Assembly (NCBI GenBank): GCA_964639965.1
Contig: CAZXGI010000004.1
Span: 1-64,000, forward strand
Reading direction: 5' to 3'
From: TMED23 sp964639965
Lineage (GTDB): Bacteria > Pseudomonadota > Alphaproteobacteria > Rhodospirillales > UBA2165
DNA length: 64,000 nucleotides
Positions within the stretch are counted from its first letter, which is position 1; every line of letters starts with the position of its first letter. The position numbers and the translations under genes were made by a program. Positions 52,557-61,754 of this stretch are shown here, one piece after another. The notes under the pieces are model-generated. The model did not search any database and was not told where the DNA came from. It saw only the letters and a list, made by a program, of their open reading frames with translations.

Positions 52557-53741
52557 CTAATTATCACCCAAAGATCGTTTATCCCAATTTATAGAAGGTA
52601 AATTCATTATTGGCACTGGGCCAACTGATACCTTTCTATCTTGGATCGTAAGGGGCAAACTAATACCTCTCTTTCCACTCGGATAACGTTTTGAAATCCC
52701 TCTTAAAATAACTTTAGCCAATAACGCGGTGTTGGACCGAATAAATCCAGAAGCTTTTAGCTTATCCACGAAAGGCATTATCCCTTTGAAATTTATGGTC
52801 ATTGCTAATAACGGTTGCAAATTTTGATCAAGCGCCAATGTTCCAGCCCCATGCGATTTTATGCTATCAGAATTCCCTTCAAAAGAATCAATATCAATAA
52901 TCCCGCCAGCATCACGCCACGTTTCAAGGTTATGCGAACTTAAAATAGGGTCCAGTTCTCCAACAATTCTCAAGTTCATAAAAAGTTTTTCTAAGTGATT
53001 ACCAATAGGCAAGTTAACTGTTTTTGGTAAATAGATCCCTTTTAATTTTACTTGCAAAATCCGAGAAGGATTCTTTTTTACTTCAGAATGCCCAATTTTA
53101 CCTTGTAATGAATGCTGAGTGCTAAAAAAAACTGAATCAATCGCGGTCTCTATTTTTGACAACTTTTCTGCTATTTTTATTCCTCGAGCGTTGATTTTGA
53201 TTTCTTCCAACCGTGGGAAGTGAGATATTTTAACATCAACATCAATCAATTCTGCTTCACTTTCAAAATTGTATATGACACCACCGTTTCTTATAGACAA
53301 GTTATTTGAACCACTTATATCGAGTTTAACACTATTAAAATTCCATGGCCTTACTTTGACGACAGCACGCTGGGCTTGCCAAATCCATTTTTTCCTCTCT
53401 CCAGGTTTTTCATGTTGAATAACACCAAATGGTATTTGTAACTGAAAGTCGGTTATACCTATACGGAGATTCAATGGATATCCTGTAATTGCTAACTTAT
53501 CATATGAAACAAATATTCCATTCTTAGTTCCATGGCCTTTTAAATCTGCAATCGTGTTCTTTAGATATAAATTCATACCATACCAGAAAAATGTGTAAGT
53601 AATAACTATAAGTCCAAAGATAGATAGGCTAATTAAGAGATTTTTAGATTTTCTAGGTGAAAATAAATAATACCTAGGATGTTGGTTCTTAAGCACACCA
53701 AGCCCTATTTTTTCTATAATTTCGTTAATCGTTATTTTCAA
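52557..53741 (-). CDS. DUF2125-family membrane-anchored protein
   Basis: 394 residues with one N-terminal membrane helix (about 34-55) and a large periplasmic part rich in beta strands. Blocks such as ISYDKLAITGYPLNLRIGITD-like VSYDKLAITGYPLNLRI and ARGIKIAEKL match DUF2125, a family of alphaproteobacteria with an AsmA-like appearance and no known function. Convergence with tyrA is the usual context of this family. Confidence 0.82.
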   Translation of the reverse strand: MKITINEIIEKIGLGVLKNQHPRYYLFSPRKSKNLLISLSIFGLIVITYTFFWYGMNLYLKNTIADLKGHGTKNGIFVSYDKLAITGYPLNLRIGITDFQLQIPFGVIQHEKPGERKKWIWQAQRAVVKVRPWNFNSVKLDISGSNNLSIRNGGVIYNFESEAELIDVDVKISHFPRLEEIKINARGIKIAEKLSKIETAIDSVFFSTQHSLQGKIGHSEVKKNPSRILQVKLKGIYLPKTVNLPIGNHLEKLFMNLRIVGELDPILSSHNLETWRDAGGIIDIDSFEGNSDSIKSHGAGTLALDQNLQPLLAMTINFKGIMPFVDKLKASGFIRSNTALLAKVILRGISKRYPSGKRGISLPLTIQDRKVSVGPVPIMNLPSINWDKRSLGDN

Positions 53742-53822
53742 ATCTAAGACCTTTCACCTTTAGAAAAGTTGTTTAAAAAATCCAATCTATTCCAAAGTAG
53801 GTGACCAATATAGCAAAAGTAA

Positions 53823-55409
53823 TTATTCTAGGATTTTAGCTTTCTGACTACTTTCCGCTTTGTCCCTTAGGACAAAACGTTGCAACTTGCCTGTCGCTGT
53901 TAAGGGCATTTCATCCAAGTAATATATACGACGAGGGCATTTGTATATCGACAGATTAGCCCTCAATGAAGCAATTAACTGTTTTTCAAAATCTTCCTTT
54001 GGGACGGCTAACTTTGGGGTAACTATGAATAGGGCTAAACGTATAAGACCATCCTCATTTGGTACTCCCACAATTGCCGCTTCAGTTACTGCCTTATTTT
54101 TTAAAACTTCGGCCTCAATTTCGGCGGGGCTAACCCATTGACCTGAGATTTTAAGGATATCATCAATACGACCTTGATACTCATAATAACCCAAGTCATC
54201 AAACGTAAACATATCATTAGTACAATACCAACCGTCCTTAAAAACTTCACGTGTTCTTTTTTTCATATTCCAGTATCCAGAAGCAACACATTCCATCTTA
54301 ACCCATAGGATACCTGGGGTATTTGATTTTGTAATTACCTCACCGCTGTCATCGACTAACTTGACTTTAGTTTTTGGTGTCGGCAATCCACAGGTTCCGG
54401 AAATTATTTTATCTGGACGATTGGCTAAAAACAAAAAACAGGTTTCAGTAGCGCCAATTCCTTCAAGGATGGGATGACCGGTTACCTCTGCCCATCGTGC
54501 AAAAAGAGTGCTCGGAAGTTTTTCACCCGCAGTAATATAATGACGCACATTCTTAAATTGCGATTTATTTGCAACACCTTCTCTCAACATATTGCGGTAA
54601 AAAGTTGGAACACTAAGAAAAATTGTAGGTTTGTGTTGCTGAACAACGTTAGCTACAGCTTCGGCATCCGGCCATTCTGGGTAAAGTATCGTGGTGGCAC
54701 CTAATCTAATTGATGCAAGAAAACAGTGTGCCAACGAAAAAGCAAAGAACAACTTCGAAGATCCATAAATACGATCACCGGGACCAACACCCAATATTTC
54801 ACCCATTAAGTGATCCGCCGCTAAAATCGATTTTTGGCTATGAACTACACCTTTCGGCCTGCCTGTAGTGCCAGACGAATACATCCAAAAAGCAGGATCC
54901 TCTGGTTTTAATTTGACCGCATCTAATTGGTGCGAAGCACCTCCCATAATTTTTGGGAGATAATATAAATCTCCATGTTCGACATCAGTATTTATAATTT
55001 TAGGTCTCAAGGAAATATCTTTTGCAATGCCTCGATAACCAGATAAAAACACATCATCTAAGACAATAGCCTTAGCTTTACTATCGTTCATAGTATAAGC
55101 TACATCATCGGGATTTAGTCGGAGATTAATTGCAATCGGTATTGCTCCAATCTTTAATAGACCTAAATAAACATAAAAAAAAGCAGGGGTATCACGGACC
55201 ATTATTATAACCCTATCTCCAATCGAGATATTGATTTTTAGGAAAGCATTACCCGCTTGATTCACGCGAGACCATAGTTGACTATAATTGACAATCTCAT
55301 CATCACAAATAATCGCGGCATCATGATCTTGACCACGTAGTTTAGATGGAGAAAGAATAATTTCGGCCATATTGACCTGATTATTTTCAAATGTCTTAGA
55401 TAGTTGCAT
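53823..55409 (-). CDS. Benzoate/aryl-CoA ligase-like AMP-binding enzyme
   Basis: 528 residues from MQLSKTFENNQVNMAEI, whose ATG has AGGGGG nine bases upstream; the frame extends 25 codons further. The ATP-binding motif is MYSSGTTGRPKGVVHS; ILEGIGATETCFLFLANR, WYCTNDMFTFDDLGYYEYQGR, and DDILKISGQWVSPAEIEAEVL follow, with the C-terminal Lys in LTATGKLQRFVLRD. The pattern is that of benzoate-CoA/4-hydroxybenzoate-CoA ligases. It makes an acyl-adenylate and then a CoA thioester; substrate is unproven. It fits the aromatic Rieske and acyl-CoA dehydrogenase genes at the left end, but is far from them. Confidence 0.87.
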   Translation of the reverse strand: MQLSKTFENNQVNMAEIILSPSKLRGQDHDAAIICDDEIVNYSQLWSRVNQAGNAFLKINISIGDRVIIMVRDTPAFFYVYLGLLKIGAIPIAINLRLNPDDVAYTMNDSKAKAIVLDDVFLSGYRGIAKDISLRPKIINTDVEHGDLYYLPKIMGGASHQLDAVKLKPEDPAFWMYSSGTTGRPKGVVHSQKSILAADHLMGEILGVGPGDRIYGSSKLFFAFSLAHCFLASIRLGATTILYPEWPDAEAVANVVQQHKPTIFLSVPTFYRNMLREGVANKSQFKNVRHYITAGEKLPSTLFARWAEVTGHPILEGIGATETCFLFLANRPDKIISGTCGLPTPKTKVKLVDDSGEVITKSNTPGILWVKMECVASGYWNMKKRTREVFKDGWYCTNDMFTFDDLGYYEYQGRIDDILKISGQWVSPAEIEAEVLKNKAVTEAAIVGVPNEDGLIRLALFIVTPKLAVPKEDFEKQLIASLRANLSIYKCPRRIYYLDEMPLTATGKLQRFVLRDKAESSQKAKILE

Positions 55410-55575
55410 CAGAATCCCCCTAAGACTGATATAAAATGGCCATTTTTTTGACCACCAAATTAATTTAAAATATTGCCAAATCACTGATCGTTTGTAATCT
55501 AGGACCGATCTAAGTGAAATAGAAAATTTAAAAAAATTATTTTTCTAGCAGAAAATAGATTTAGATTAAATAAGA

Positions 55576-55920
55576 ATGGGGGCTAAAATTTTTAGCGCAA
55601 ATGACAAAAAGTCGCCAATAATCAAAATTATCATATTATTATATAGTTTACCGTTAATATTAATGGCCTGTAGCAACAAGAATTTCGAATGGCAAAACCC
55701 AAAAAAATTGGAGGATTATTGGCCAGCTGATATTTCAAAATGCAAAATAATTGCCACAACACAACTCAACAGACAACTTGATATTGAAAATGATGCGAAT
55801 TTTGATATTAAAAATGAGTTGAAAACACTATTCGAAAAACTTGATGCTGAAAAAAAATATAATTCTTACTATACTGATTGTCTTAAAGAAAAAGGTTATC
55901 AAAGAAATTTAGTTAAATAA
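55576..55920 (+). CDS. Small putative lipoprotein
   Basis: 114 residues. A hydrophobic segment (about 15-30) ends in the lipobox LILMAC, so Cys32 is likely lipidated and the rest exported. The mature part is hydrophilic with DYWPADISKCKIIATTQLN and two further Cys, which could form a disulfide. No family recognised. It is 24 bases upstream of the aminopeptidase gene. Confidence 0.62.
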   Translation: MGAKIFSANDKKSPIIKIIILLYSLPLILMACSNKNFEWQNPKKLEDYWPADISKCKIIATTQLNRQLDIENDANFDIKNELKTLFEKLDAEKKYNSYYTDCLKEKGYQRNLVK

Positions 55921-55944
55921 TTAGAATGGCGATAAAGAAAAAAT

Positions 55945-58002
55945 ATGATTGACAACAACGATGAACTATTTTCTTCGCTTCTTATAGAATCTGGTATTGA
56001 TAAATCGAAAGAAGCTATTTTAGATCTTATTGAAGGCGTCGCTGCAGGACCAAATCTTGAAGGCTCTGTAGGAGATCCAAATGCCTGGCTTAGACTTATT
56101 TCGCCCAATATGCCCAAAGCTCTGGTCGAATTATTACATATTGAACTTGAAAGAGTTAGAAAGATTGACGACGGATTAAATGAAAACCCTGAGCCTATTA
56201 CATTAAAGAAAAGACTTTCAGATCTCCGCCTGAAATTCAAAGATCATAAGATCTCAGGTTTCATCGTTCCATTAGCAGATGAACATCAGAATGAGTATAT
56301 CCCCAAAAATTCTCAAAGGTTGGCATGGCTTACAGGATTTACGGGTTCTGCTGGTATAGCAATTATTCTAGAGCATAAGGCTGCAATTTTTGTAGATGGT
56401 AGGTACTCTTTGCAAGTGAAGAACCAAGTTGACAATACCCTATTTGAAATAAATCATCTAAATAATACTTCTATTGATAAATGGCTAACCAAATCTCTAA
56501 CGCCTAATGACATCCTTGGCTATGATCCTTGGCTGCATACGACAGATGGAATTGCCAAGATCAACAAAACAATAGAAAAGGCTGACGGTAAACTTAAGGC
56601 CCTCGAAACCAATCTGATTGATTTAGTTTGGCAAAATAGGCCAAAGCCCCCTCTTACGCCAATTACATATATGCATCCTTCCTTTACAGGTCAAAGTTCA
56701 AGAGATAAACGATCCAAGATTTCAAAATTGTTAAAAAAAGACGGAATAAGTTCCTACGTTCTTTCCGCTCCAGACTCTATCGCTTGGTTAGCCAATATTC
56801 GAGGTGGAGACGTACCCTATACACCTTTTTCTCTATCCTTCGCAATTCTCAATGTCGATGCTAGCCTCGATATTTATAATGATCCAAGAAAACTTTCTCC
56901 TGATGTTAGCAAAAAGCTAGAAACAGGCATTAGCGTATTCCCACGAGAAGACTTTCTACCCACTCTCCGCGCCCTCGGTAAAAAGAATAAAGATGTAGGT
57001 GTTGACTTATCATCTTCTGCAGAAATTATCTCCGACACTCTTAAATCTTCTGGGGCACAAATACATAGAATCGTTGATCCTTGCGTATTACCGAAAGCTA
57101 AAAAAAACTCATCTGAATTGAATGGTATGAGGAAGGCTCATTTGAGAGACGGCGTGGCACTAACAAGATTTATAGCTTGGCTAAAAGAAAATGCGCTGGA
57201 TGGGCATTTAACAGAATTATCCGCTGCTGACAAATTAGAGAGCTTCCGGCAAGAAGAAAACAACTTCCAAGGGTTAAGTTTCCCAACAATTTCTGGAAGC
57301 GGTCCGAATGGAGCCATTGTGCATTACCGTGCTACAAAAAAAAGCAACCGGAATATCGAAAGGGACACTCTTTATTTGGTAGATTCCGGGGCTCAATATT
57401 TAGATGGAACTACGGATGTAACGCGTACACTCTCAATTGGAATTCCTACTCCTGAGATGAAGGACCGTTTCACCCGAGTTCTTAAAGGTCATATCGCTCT
57501 AGCACTGGCAATATTTCCTCAAGGAACAACTGGTTCACAACTCGACATTCTTGCCCGAACTCCACTATGGGAAATTGGCCTTGATTATGATCATGGCACT
57601 GGACATGGTGTTGGCAGTTACTTAGGCGTGCATGAAGGTCCACAACGAATTTCAAAAATTCCTAGTCATATAGCCTTAGAGCCGGGGATGGTAATTTCAA
57701 ATGAGCCAGGATATTATAAAATAAATGAATATGGAATTAGAATTGAAAACCTTGTTGCCGTTGTTGAATCGGCCTCGTCTTTGCCAGATTTAAATACCGT
57801 GGGTTCCCCACTATTAAGCTTTGAAACCCTTACTTTAGCGCCAATAGACCTTTCTTTAGTAGAAATAAGTCTCTTAACTCAAACAGAGATCAATTGGTTA
57901 AACGAATACCATCTAAAAATTAGAAACTCGCTTTCGCCACTGTTAGACAAAAAAACACAGGATTGGCTAGAAATTAATCTGAAAGATATACATTCTCTAT
58001 GA
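55945..58002 (+). CDS. pepP: Xaa-Pro aminopeptidase (M24B) with N-terminal extension
   Basis: 685 residues. From about 88 on it is a standard large aminopeptidase P: creatinase-like N-domains (SGFIVPLADEHQNEYIPKNS, LTGFTGSAGIAII) and the pita-bread catalytic domain with metal ligands Asp-Asp in LVDSGAQYLDGTTDVTRT, His in DHGTGHGVGSYLGVHEGPQR, Glu in ISNEPGYY and Glu in IRIENL. The first 80 or so residues (IDKSKEAILDLIEGVAAGP ... DPNAWLRLISPNM) are an added small helical domain. It removes N-terminal residues before proline. Confidence 0.93.
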   Translation: MIDNNDELFSSLLIESGIDKSKEAILDLIEGVAAGPNLEGSVGDPNAWLRLISPNMPKALVELLHIELERVRKIDDGLNENPEPITLKKRLSDLRLKFKDHKISGFIVPLADEHQNEYIPKNSQRLAWLTGFTGSAGIAIILEHKAAIFVDGRYSLQVKNQVDNTLFEINHLNNTSIDKWLTKSLTPNDILGYDPWLHTTDGIAKINKTIEKADGKLKALETNLIDLVWQNRPKPPLTPITYMHPSFTGQSSRDKRSKISKLLKKDGISSYVLSAPDSIAWLANIRGGDVPYTPFSLSFAILNVDASLDIYNDPRKLSPDVSKKLETGISVFPREDFLPTLRALGKKNKDVGVDLSSSAEIISDTLKSSGAQIHRIVDPCVLPKAKKNSSELNGMRKAHLRDGVALTRFIAWLKENALDGHLTELSAADKLESFRQEENNFQGLSFPTISGSGPNGAIVHYRATKKSNRNIERDTLYLVDSGAQYLDGTTDVTRTLSIGIPTPEMKDRFTRVLKGHIALALAIFPQGTTGSQLDILARTPLWEIGLDYDHGTGHGVGSYLGVHEGPQRISKIPSHIALEPGMVISNEPGYYKINEYGIRIENLVAVVESASSLPDLNTVGSPLLSFETLTLAPIDLSLVEISLLTQTEINWLNEYHLKIRNSLSPLLDKKTQDWLEINLKDIHSL

Positions 58003-58315
58003 TATTTATGCATAATGATGTAGATTAAATTTAATAACGAGATTAAAATTCATTTGTTTGGTAGTAACAGCTAAATATGGTTATTAGATTCAAATAATAA
58101 TATAGAAATTTCGTCAATCTAATAGAGTATGGCTGATTACTAAGGAATTAAATTAGATATTTTTTTACCTTTTCAGACATTTTCTATATAAACGAATCAA
58201 ATATTCGTAAGAGAATCTGATTGAAATCGCTTACCACTTGAATGATATTCGGATTTAGTCAGAATAGCACTACTTATAATAAACCAAAGTTACCAATAAA
58301 AATTTATAGTCAACC
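58003..58315. other. 313-base AT-rich spacer
   Basis: Between the aminopeptidase and argH. Several short AT-rich direct repeats (forms of AATTAAATTAGAT) but no gene, tRNA or terminator that I can support. The argH promoter is presumed to be here. Confidence 0.4.
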
Positions 58316-59725
58316 ATGAAAAATAAAAGACAAAAGAAACAGTCTGCGAATCCAATTTGGGGGGGGCGCTTTGAAGGTAGTCCTTCCGAATTAATGGAAC
58401 AGATCAATGCCTCAGTTAATTTCGATAAGAGAATGTATTCTCAGGATATAACGGCGTCTAAAGCACATGCATCAATGCTAGTTAAACAAAATATCATTTC
58501 TAATGAGGATGGAGCTTTAATTAATAAAGGGCTAGACCAGATTCTCGGTGAAATCGAAATCGGATCCTTCGAATATAAAATCTCTCTTGAAGATATCCAC
58601 ATGAACATTGAAACTAGACTTAAAGAAATAGTTGGTGATGTAGCTGGAAAGTTACACACAGCGAGATCAAGAAACGACCAAGTTGCAACTGATTTTAAAC
58701 TCTGGGTTAGGAAAGAACTCGACCAATTAGATAATACATTGAAATCTCTTCAAAAAACATTTATTAACCAAGCAGAAGACCATGCTTCAACAATTCTACC
58801 AGGCTTCACTCATTTGCAGTCAGCCCAGCCTATTACCCTTGGCCATCACTTGCTTTCATATGTTGAAATGATCGGCAGAGACCGCGGCAGAATAAAAGAT
58901 TGCCGAGAACGATTGAATGAGAATCCTCTAGGATCTGGGGCTTTAGCTGGTACATCCTTTCCTATTGATAGGGATGCAACAACAAAAACTCTTGGTTTTG
59001 CTCGACCCACATCCAATTCATTAGACGCTGTATCTGATCGAGATTTTGCTCTTGAATATCTTTCATTAGCATCAATTTTGTCCGTGCACCTTTCTAGACT
59101 AGCAGAAGAAATTGTGGTTTGGGCGAGTACTCCATTTTCTTTTATTAATTTACCAGACTCATTTTCAACTGGCAGTTCAATGCTCCCACAAAAAAGAAAT
59201 CCGGACGCTGCAGAGCTGATACGAGCAAAAACAGGCCGAGTAATCGGAAACCTAACCAGCCTATTAATTACCATGAAGGGCTTACCCCTCGCATATAGCA
59301 AGGATATGCAAGAAGACAAAGAACCAGTTTTTGAAACAGCGGACACCCTAGCTCTTACTGTCAAAGTGATGACTGGGATTTTTGATGAAATAACCTATAA
59401 TGTTGATAACATGTTAGCTGTAGCAAAAAATGCTAACTCCAGCGCGGTCGATTTAGCCGATTGGTTGGTTAAAGAGTTAGATAAACCGTTTCGCGACGCA
59501 CATAGCATAAGTGGGAAAATGGTCAAACTTGCCGAAAAACAAAATAAATCTCTAGAAGAGCTTTCAATTGCCGATATGCAAAGCATAGAACCAAATATTA
59601 CAGAAGATGTTTTTACCATCCTTAATATTGAGAATGCATTAAATGCGCGAAACAGCTTTGGAGCTACAGCGCCAAAGAATGTTGTAAAAGCTTGCGCTAA
59701 AGCGCGTCTAAAGTATCTTAAGTGA
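58316..59725 (+). CDS. argH: Argininosuccinate lyase
   Basis: 469 residues. The fumarase/aspartase signature GSSMLPQKRNPDAAELIR (catalytic Ser) is near residue 288. LEDIHMNIETRL, HTARSRNDQVATDF and GFTHLQSAQPITLGHHLLS are all intact. It cleaves argininosuccinate to arginine and fumarate. It is followed by a small lipoprotein gene and lysA, a widespread proteobacterial arrangement. Confidence 0.97.
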   Translation: MKNKRQKKQSANPIWGGRFEGSPSELMEQINASVNFDKRMYSQDITASKAHASMLVKQNIISNEDGALINKGLDQILGEIEIGSFEYKISLEDIHMNIETRLKEIVGDVAGKLHTARSRNDQVATDFKLWVRKELDQLDNTLKSLQKTFINQAEDHASTILPGFTHLQSAQPITLGHHLLSYVEMIGRDRGRIKDCRERLNENPLGSGALAGTSFPIDRDATTKTLGFARPTSNSLDAVSDRDFALEYLSLASILSVHLSRLAEEIVVWASTPFSFINLPDSFSTGSSMLPQKRNPDAAELIRAKTGRVIGNLTSLLITMKGLPLAYSKDMQEDKEPVFETADTLALTVKVMTGIFDEITYNVDNMLAVAKNANSSAVDLADWLVKELDKPFRDAHSISGKMVKLAEKQNKSLEELSIADMQSIEPNITEDVFTILNIENALNARNSFGATAPKNVVKACAKARLKYLK

Positions 59726-59746
59726 CGTATTTATGGATTTAATATA

Positions 59747-59896
59747 ATGGCACGTATTCGCTTGCACAGTTTAGTTTCAGCGTTAACAGTTCTCTTAATG
59801 ACACTATCGCTACTATCAGGTTGCGGTAAAAAAGGGAACCTTCAACCACCGGAAGGCGAGAAAACTGATTTCCCTCGCAAGTATCCCAGTTATTAG
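59747..59896 (+). CDS. lptM: Small LptM/YifL-type lipoprotein
   Basis: 49 residues: a signal segment with lipobox LLSGC, so Cys27 is lipidated, then GKKGNLQPPEGE, the G-x-K-G-x-L-x-x-P motif of the LptM (YifL) family, which helps assemble the LPS translocon. It lies between argH and lysA, its common position. It starts at ATG 59747, 21 bases after argH. Confidence 0.85.
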   Translation: MARIRLHSLVSALTVLLMTLSLLSGCGKKGNLQPPEGEKTDFPRKYPSY

Positions 59897-59928
59897 TCAT
59901 TCAAGAAATTATTTGAATAGCATCAAGT

Positions 59929-61191
59929 ATGAATTATTTTAAATATAAAAATGGAATTCTTTTTGCCGAAGATGTTAAGGTCTCCAAAATAGCTGATATA
60001 ATTGGAACACCTTTTTATTGTTATTCAGCAACAAGTATTGAATACCATTTCAATCTTCTAAAGAAAGCACTCTCCGAACTTCCTGCGACAATTTGTTATG
60101 CCGTCAAAGCTAATTCAAATATAGCAGTAATTAAAACACTTGCTGACATGGGTGCTGGCGCGGATGTTGTTTCATCGGGCGAATTAACTCGCGCACTCAA
60201 AGCCGGTGTACCTGCAAAAAAAATCGTGTTTTCCGGAGTTGGCAAAACTACAGATGAACTTTCTCATGCCCTCAAAGAAGATATCTTGCAAATCAACATT
60301 GAATCAGAACCCGAACTTGAAATTCTTAATGAAATTGCTAAAGCTCTGGGAAAAAAAGCACAAGTTGCTCTGCGTATTAATCCAAATATAGATGCGTATA
60401 CACACGATAAAATTTCAACCGGTCGATCTGAAGATAAATTCGGTATAGACTGGATGTGCATAAACGATGTTATTGAACGTGCTAATAAACTAAATAATAT
60501 TAAAATCGTGGGACTTGCTATGCATATTGGGTCTCAATTGACCAAGCTCGAACCCTTTGAAAAAGCATTTATCCGCTTAGAAAATTTGGTTAAAGAGCTT
60601 CGTCTAAAAGATCATGAAATCTCACGAATAGATCTAGGTGGAGGCCTTGGAATTTCCTACGATGGGCAACCTACTCCAACGCCGTCGCAATATGGAAAAA
60701 TAGTCAAAGCCATCTTTAAAAATCTAAACTGCGATTTATTATTCGAACCTGGGCGTTTTATTGTAGGTAACGCTGGTATATTAGTAACTCAAGTGATCTA
60801 TGAAAAAAAAGGAACAGACCGGCGTTTTTTGATACTAGATGCTGCAATGAATGATCTAATGAGACCATGCCTTTATGATGCTGAGCATAGCATCATATCT
60901 CTCACCGAACCCAAAAAAAATGAAAATCTTGTTACCGTTGATGTGGTTGGACCGGTATGCGAATCCGGCGATATTTTCGCCTCGGGATTAGATCTACCAG
61001 CAGCTAAATCTGGTGATCTATATGCTATTCACTCGGCAGGGGCGTACGGATCTGTAATGTCATCAACTTATAATAGTCGTCCCCTCATTCCCGAAATTAT
61101 GGTTAAAGGCAATAACTATTCAATTATCCGCAAACGAATAACACCAGAAAATTTTATCAACCATGAAACCCTTCCGGATTGGAGCACTTAA
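59929..61191 (+). CDS. lysA: Diaminopimelate decarboxylase
   Basis: 420 residues, class III PLP enzyme. The PLP Lys is in TICYAVKANSNIAVI near residue 57; the glycine loop is RIDLGGGLGISY and the active Cys is in VVGPVCESGDIFASG near residue 346. It makes lysine from meso-diaminopimelate. The length is normal. Confidence 0.96.
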   Translation: MNYFKYKNGILFAEDVKVSKIADIIGTPFYCYSATSIEYHFNLLKKALSELPATICYAVKANSNIAVIKTLADMGAGADVVSSGELTRALKAGVPAKKIVFSGVGKTTDELSHALKEDILQINIESEPELEILNEIAKALGKKAQVALRINPNIDAYTHDKISTGRSEDKFGIDWMCINDVIERANKLNNIKIVGLAMHIGSQLTKLEPFEKAFIRLENLVKELRLKDHEISRIDLGGGLGISYDGQPTPTPSQYGKIVKAIFKNLNCDLLFEPGRFIVGNAGILVTQVIYEKKGTDRRFLILDAAMNDLMRPCLYDAEHSIISLTEPKKNENLVTVDVVGPVCESGDIFASGLDLPAAKSGDLYAIHSAGAYGSVMSSTYNSRPLIPEIMVKGNNYSIIRKRITPENFINHETLPDWST

Positions 61192-61339
61192 TTTATGCCT
61201 AATAAACAGAATTCAAGCCTTACAAATTAATAACTGAATCAACTCCCAATTTAATTTCTATAGAAAATTTAATATAAAAGTCAGTTTGTTTTATTTGATT
61301 GAACACCAACTGATATCCACCTTCCTCAAATAAAATTCA

Positions 61340-61573
61340 GTGGCAAACTATCTGCAAACAAATTGGGGAAATTTTTTTACTTTTTCTATCACAATCTTAA
61401 TAAGCTCACCTCTCATTTTAAATAACGAAACTCGAACGCTAATCCAACCACAATATCGAGAAATAGAACTTTCACTAGACGAATCTAAATTGGAAAAATT
61501 AACCTTATCCAATTTGATTTTCTTTTATCACGCAAAACGACTTAATTCGATAAACAAAAATTCGGCTCATTAA
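61340..61573 (+). CDS. Doubtful 77-residue hypothetical protein
   Basis: A frame starting at GTG with one hydrophobic stretch (about residues 12-27). No ribosome site and no family recognised. It lies in the lysA to zinc-ribbon spacer, where related genomes often carry a larger membrane gene, so it could be a remnant or chance. Confidence 0.2.
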   Translation: MANYLQTNWGNFFTFSITILISSPLILNNETRTLIQPQYREIELSLDESKLEKLTLSNLIFFYHAKRLNSINKNSAH

Positions 61574-61583
61574 CTTTCTCCCT

Positions 61584-61608
61584 AAAAAAGGGTCTTTTTA
61601 TTAAGACC
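61584..61608 (-). terminator. Rho-independent terminator
   Basis: On the minus strand GGTCTT and AAGACC form a perfect 6-bp stem with a six-base loop, followed by C and six T. It lies about 150 bases past the stop of the zinc-ribbon gene and would end that transcript. The remainder of this spacer (61192-61339 and 61609-61754) shows nothing else. Confidence 0.65.
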
Positions 61609-61754
61609 TCAGGGATTACAAGCAAATTTCATGCCTGCAACGTAAAGCTAAAAAAGACTAATTATCAATTGTTTAAGAGGAACAAGAGAGTCGTTATCAA
61701 AGACCTAAGTATTTTAATCGGAAAATTTTTCCTTAATCAAACAAACAGAAAATA

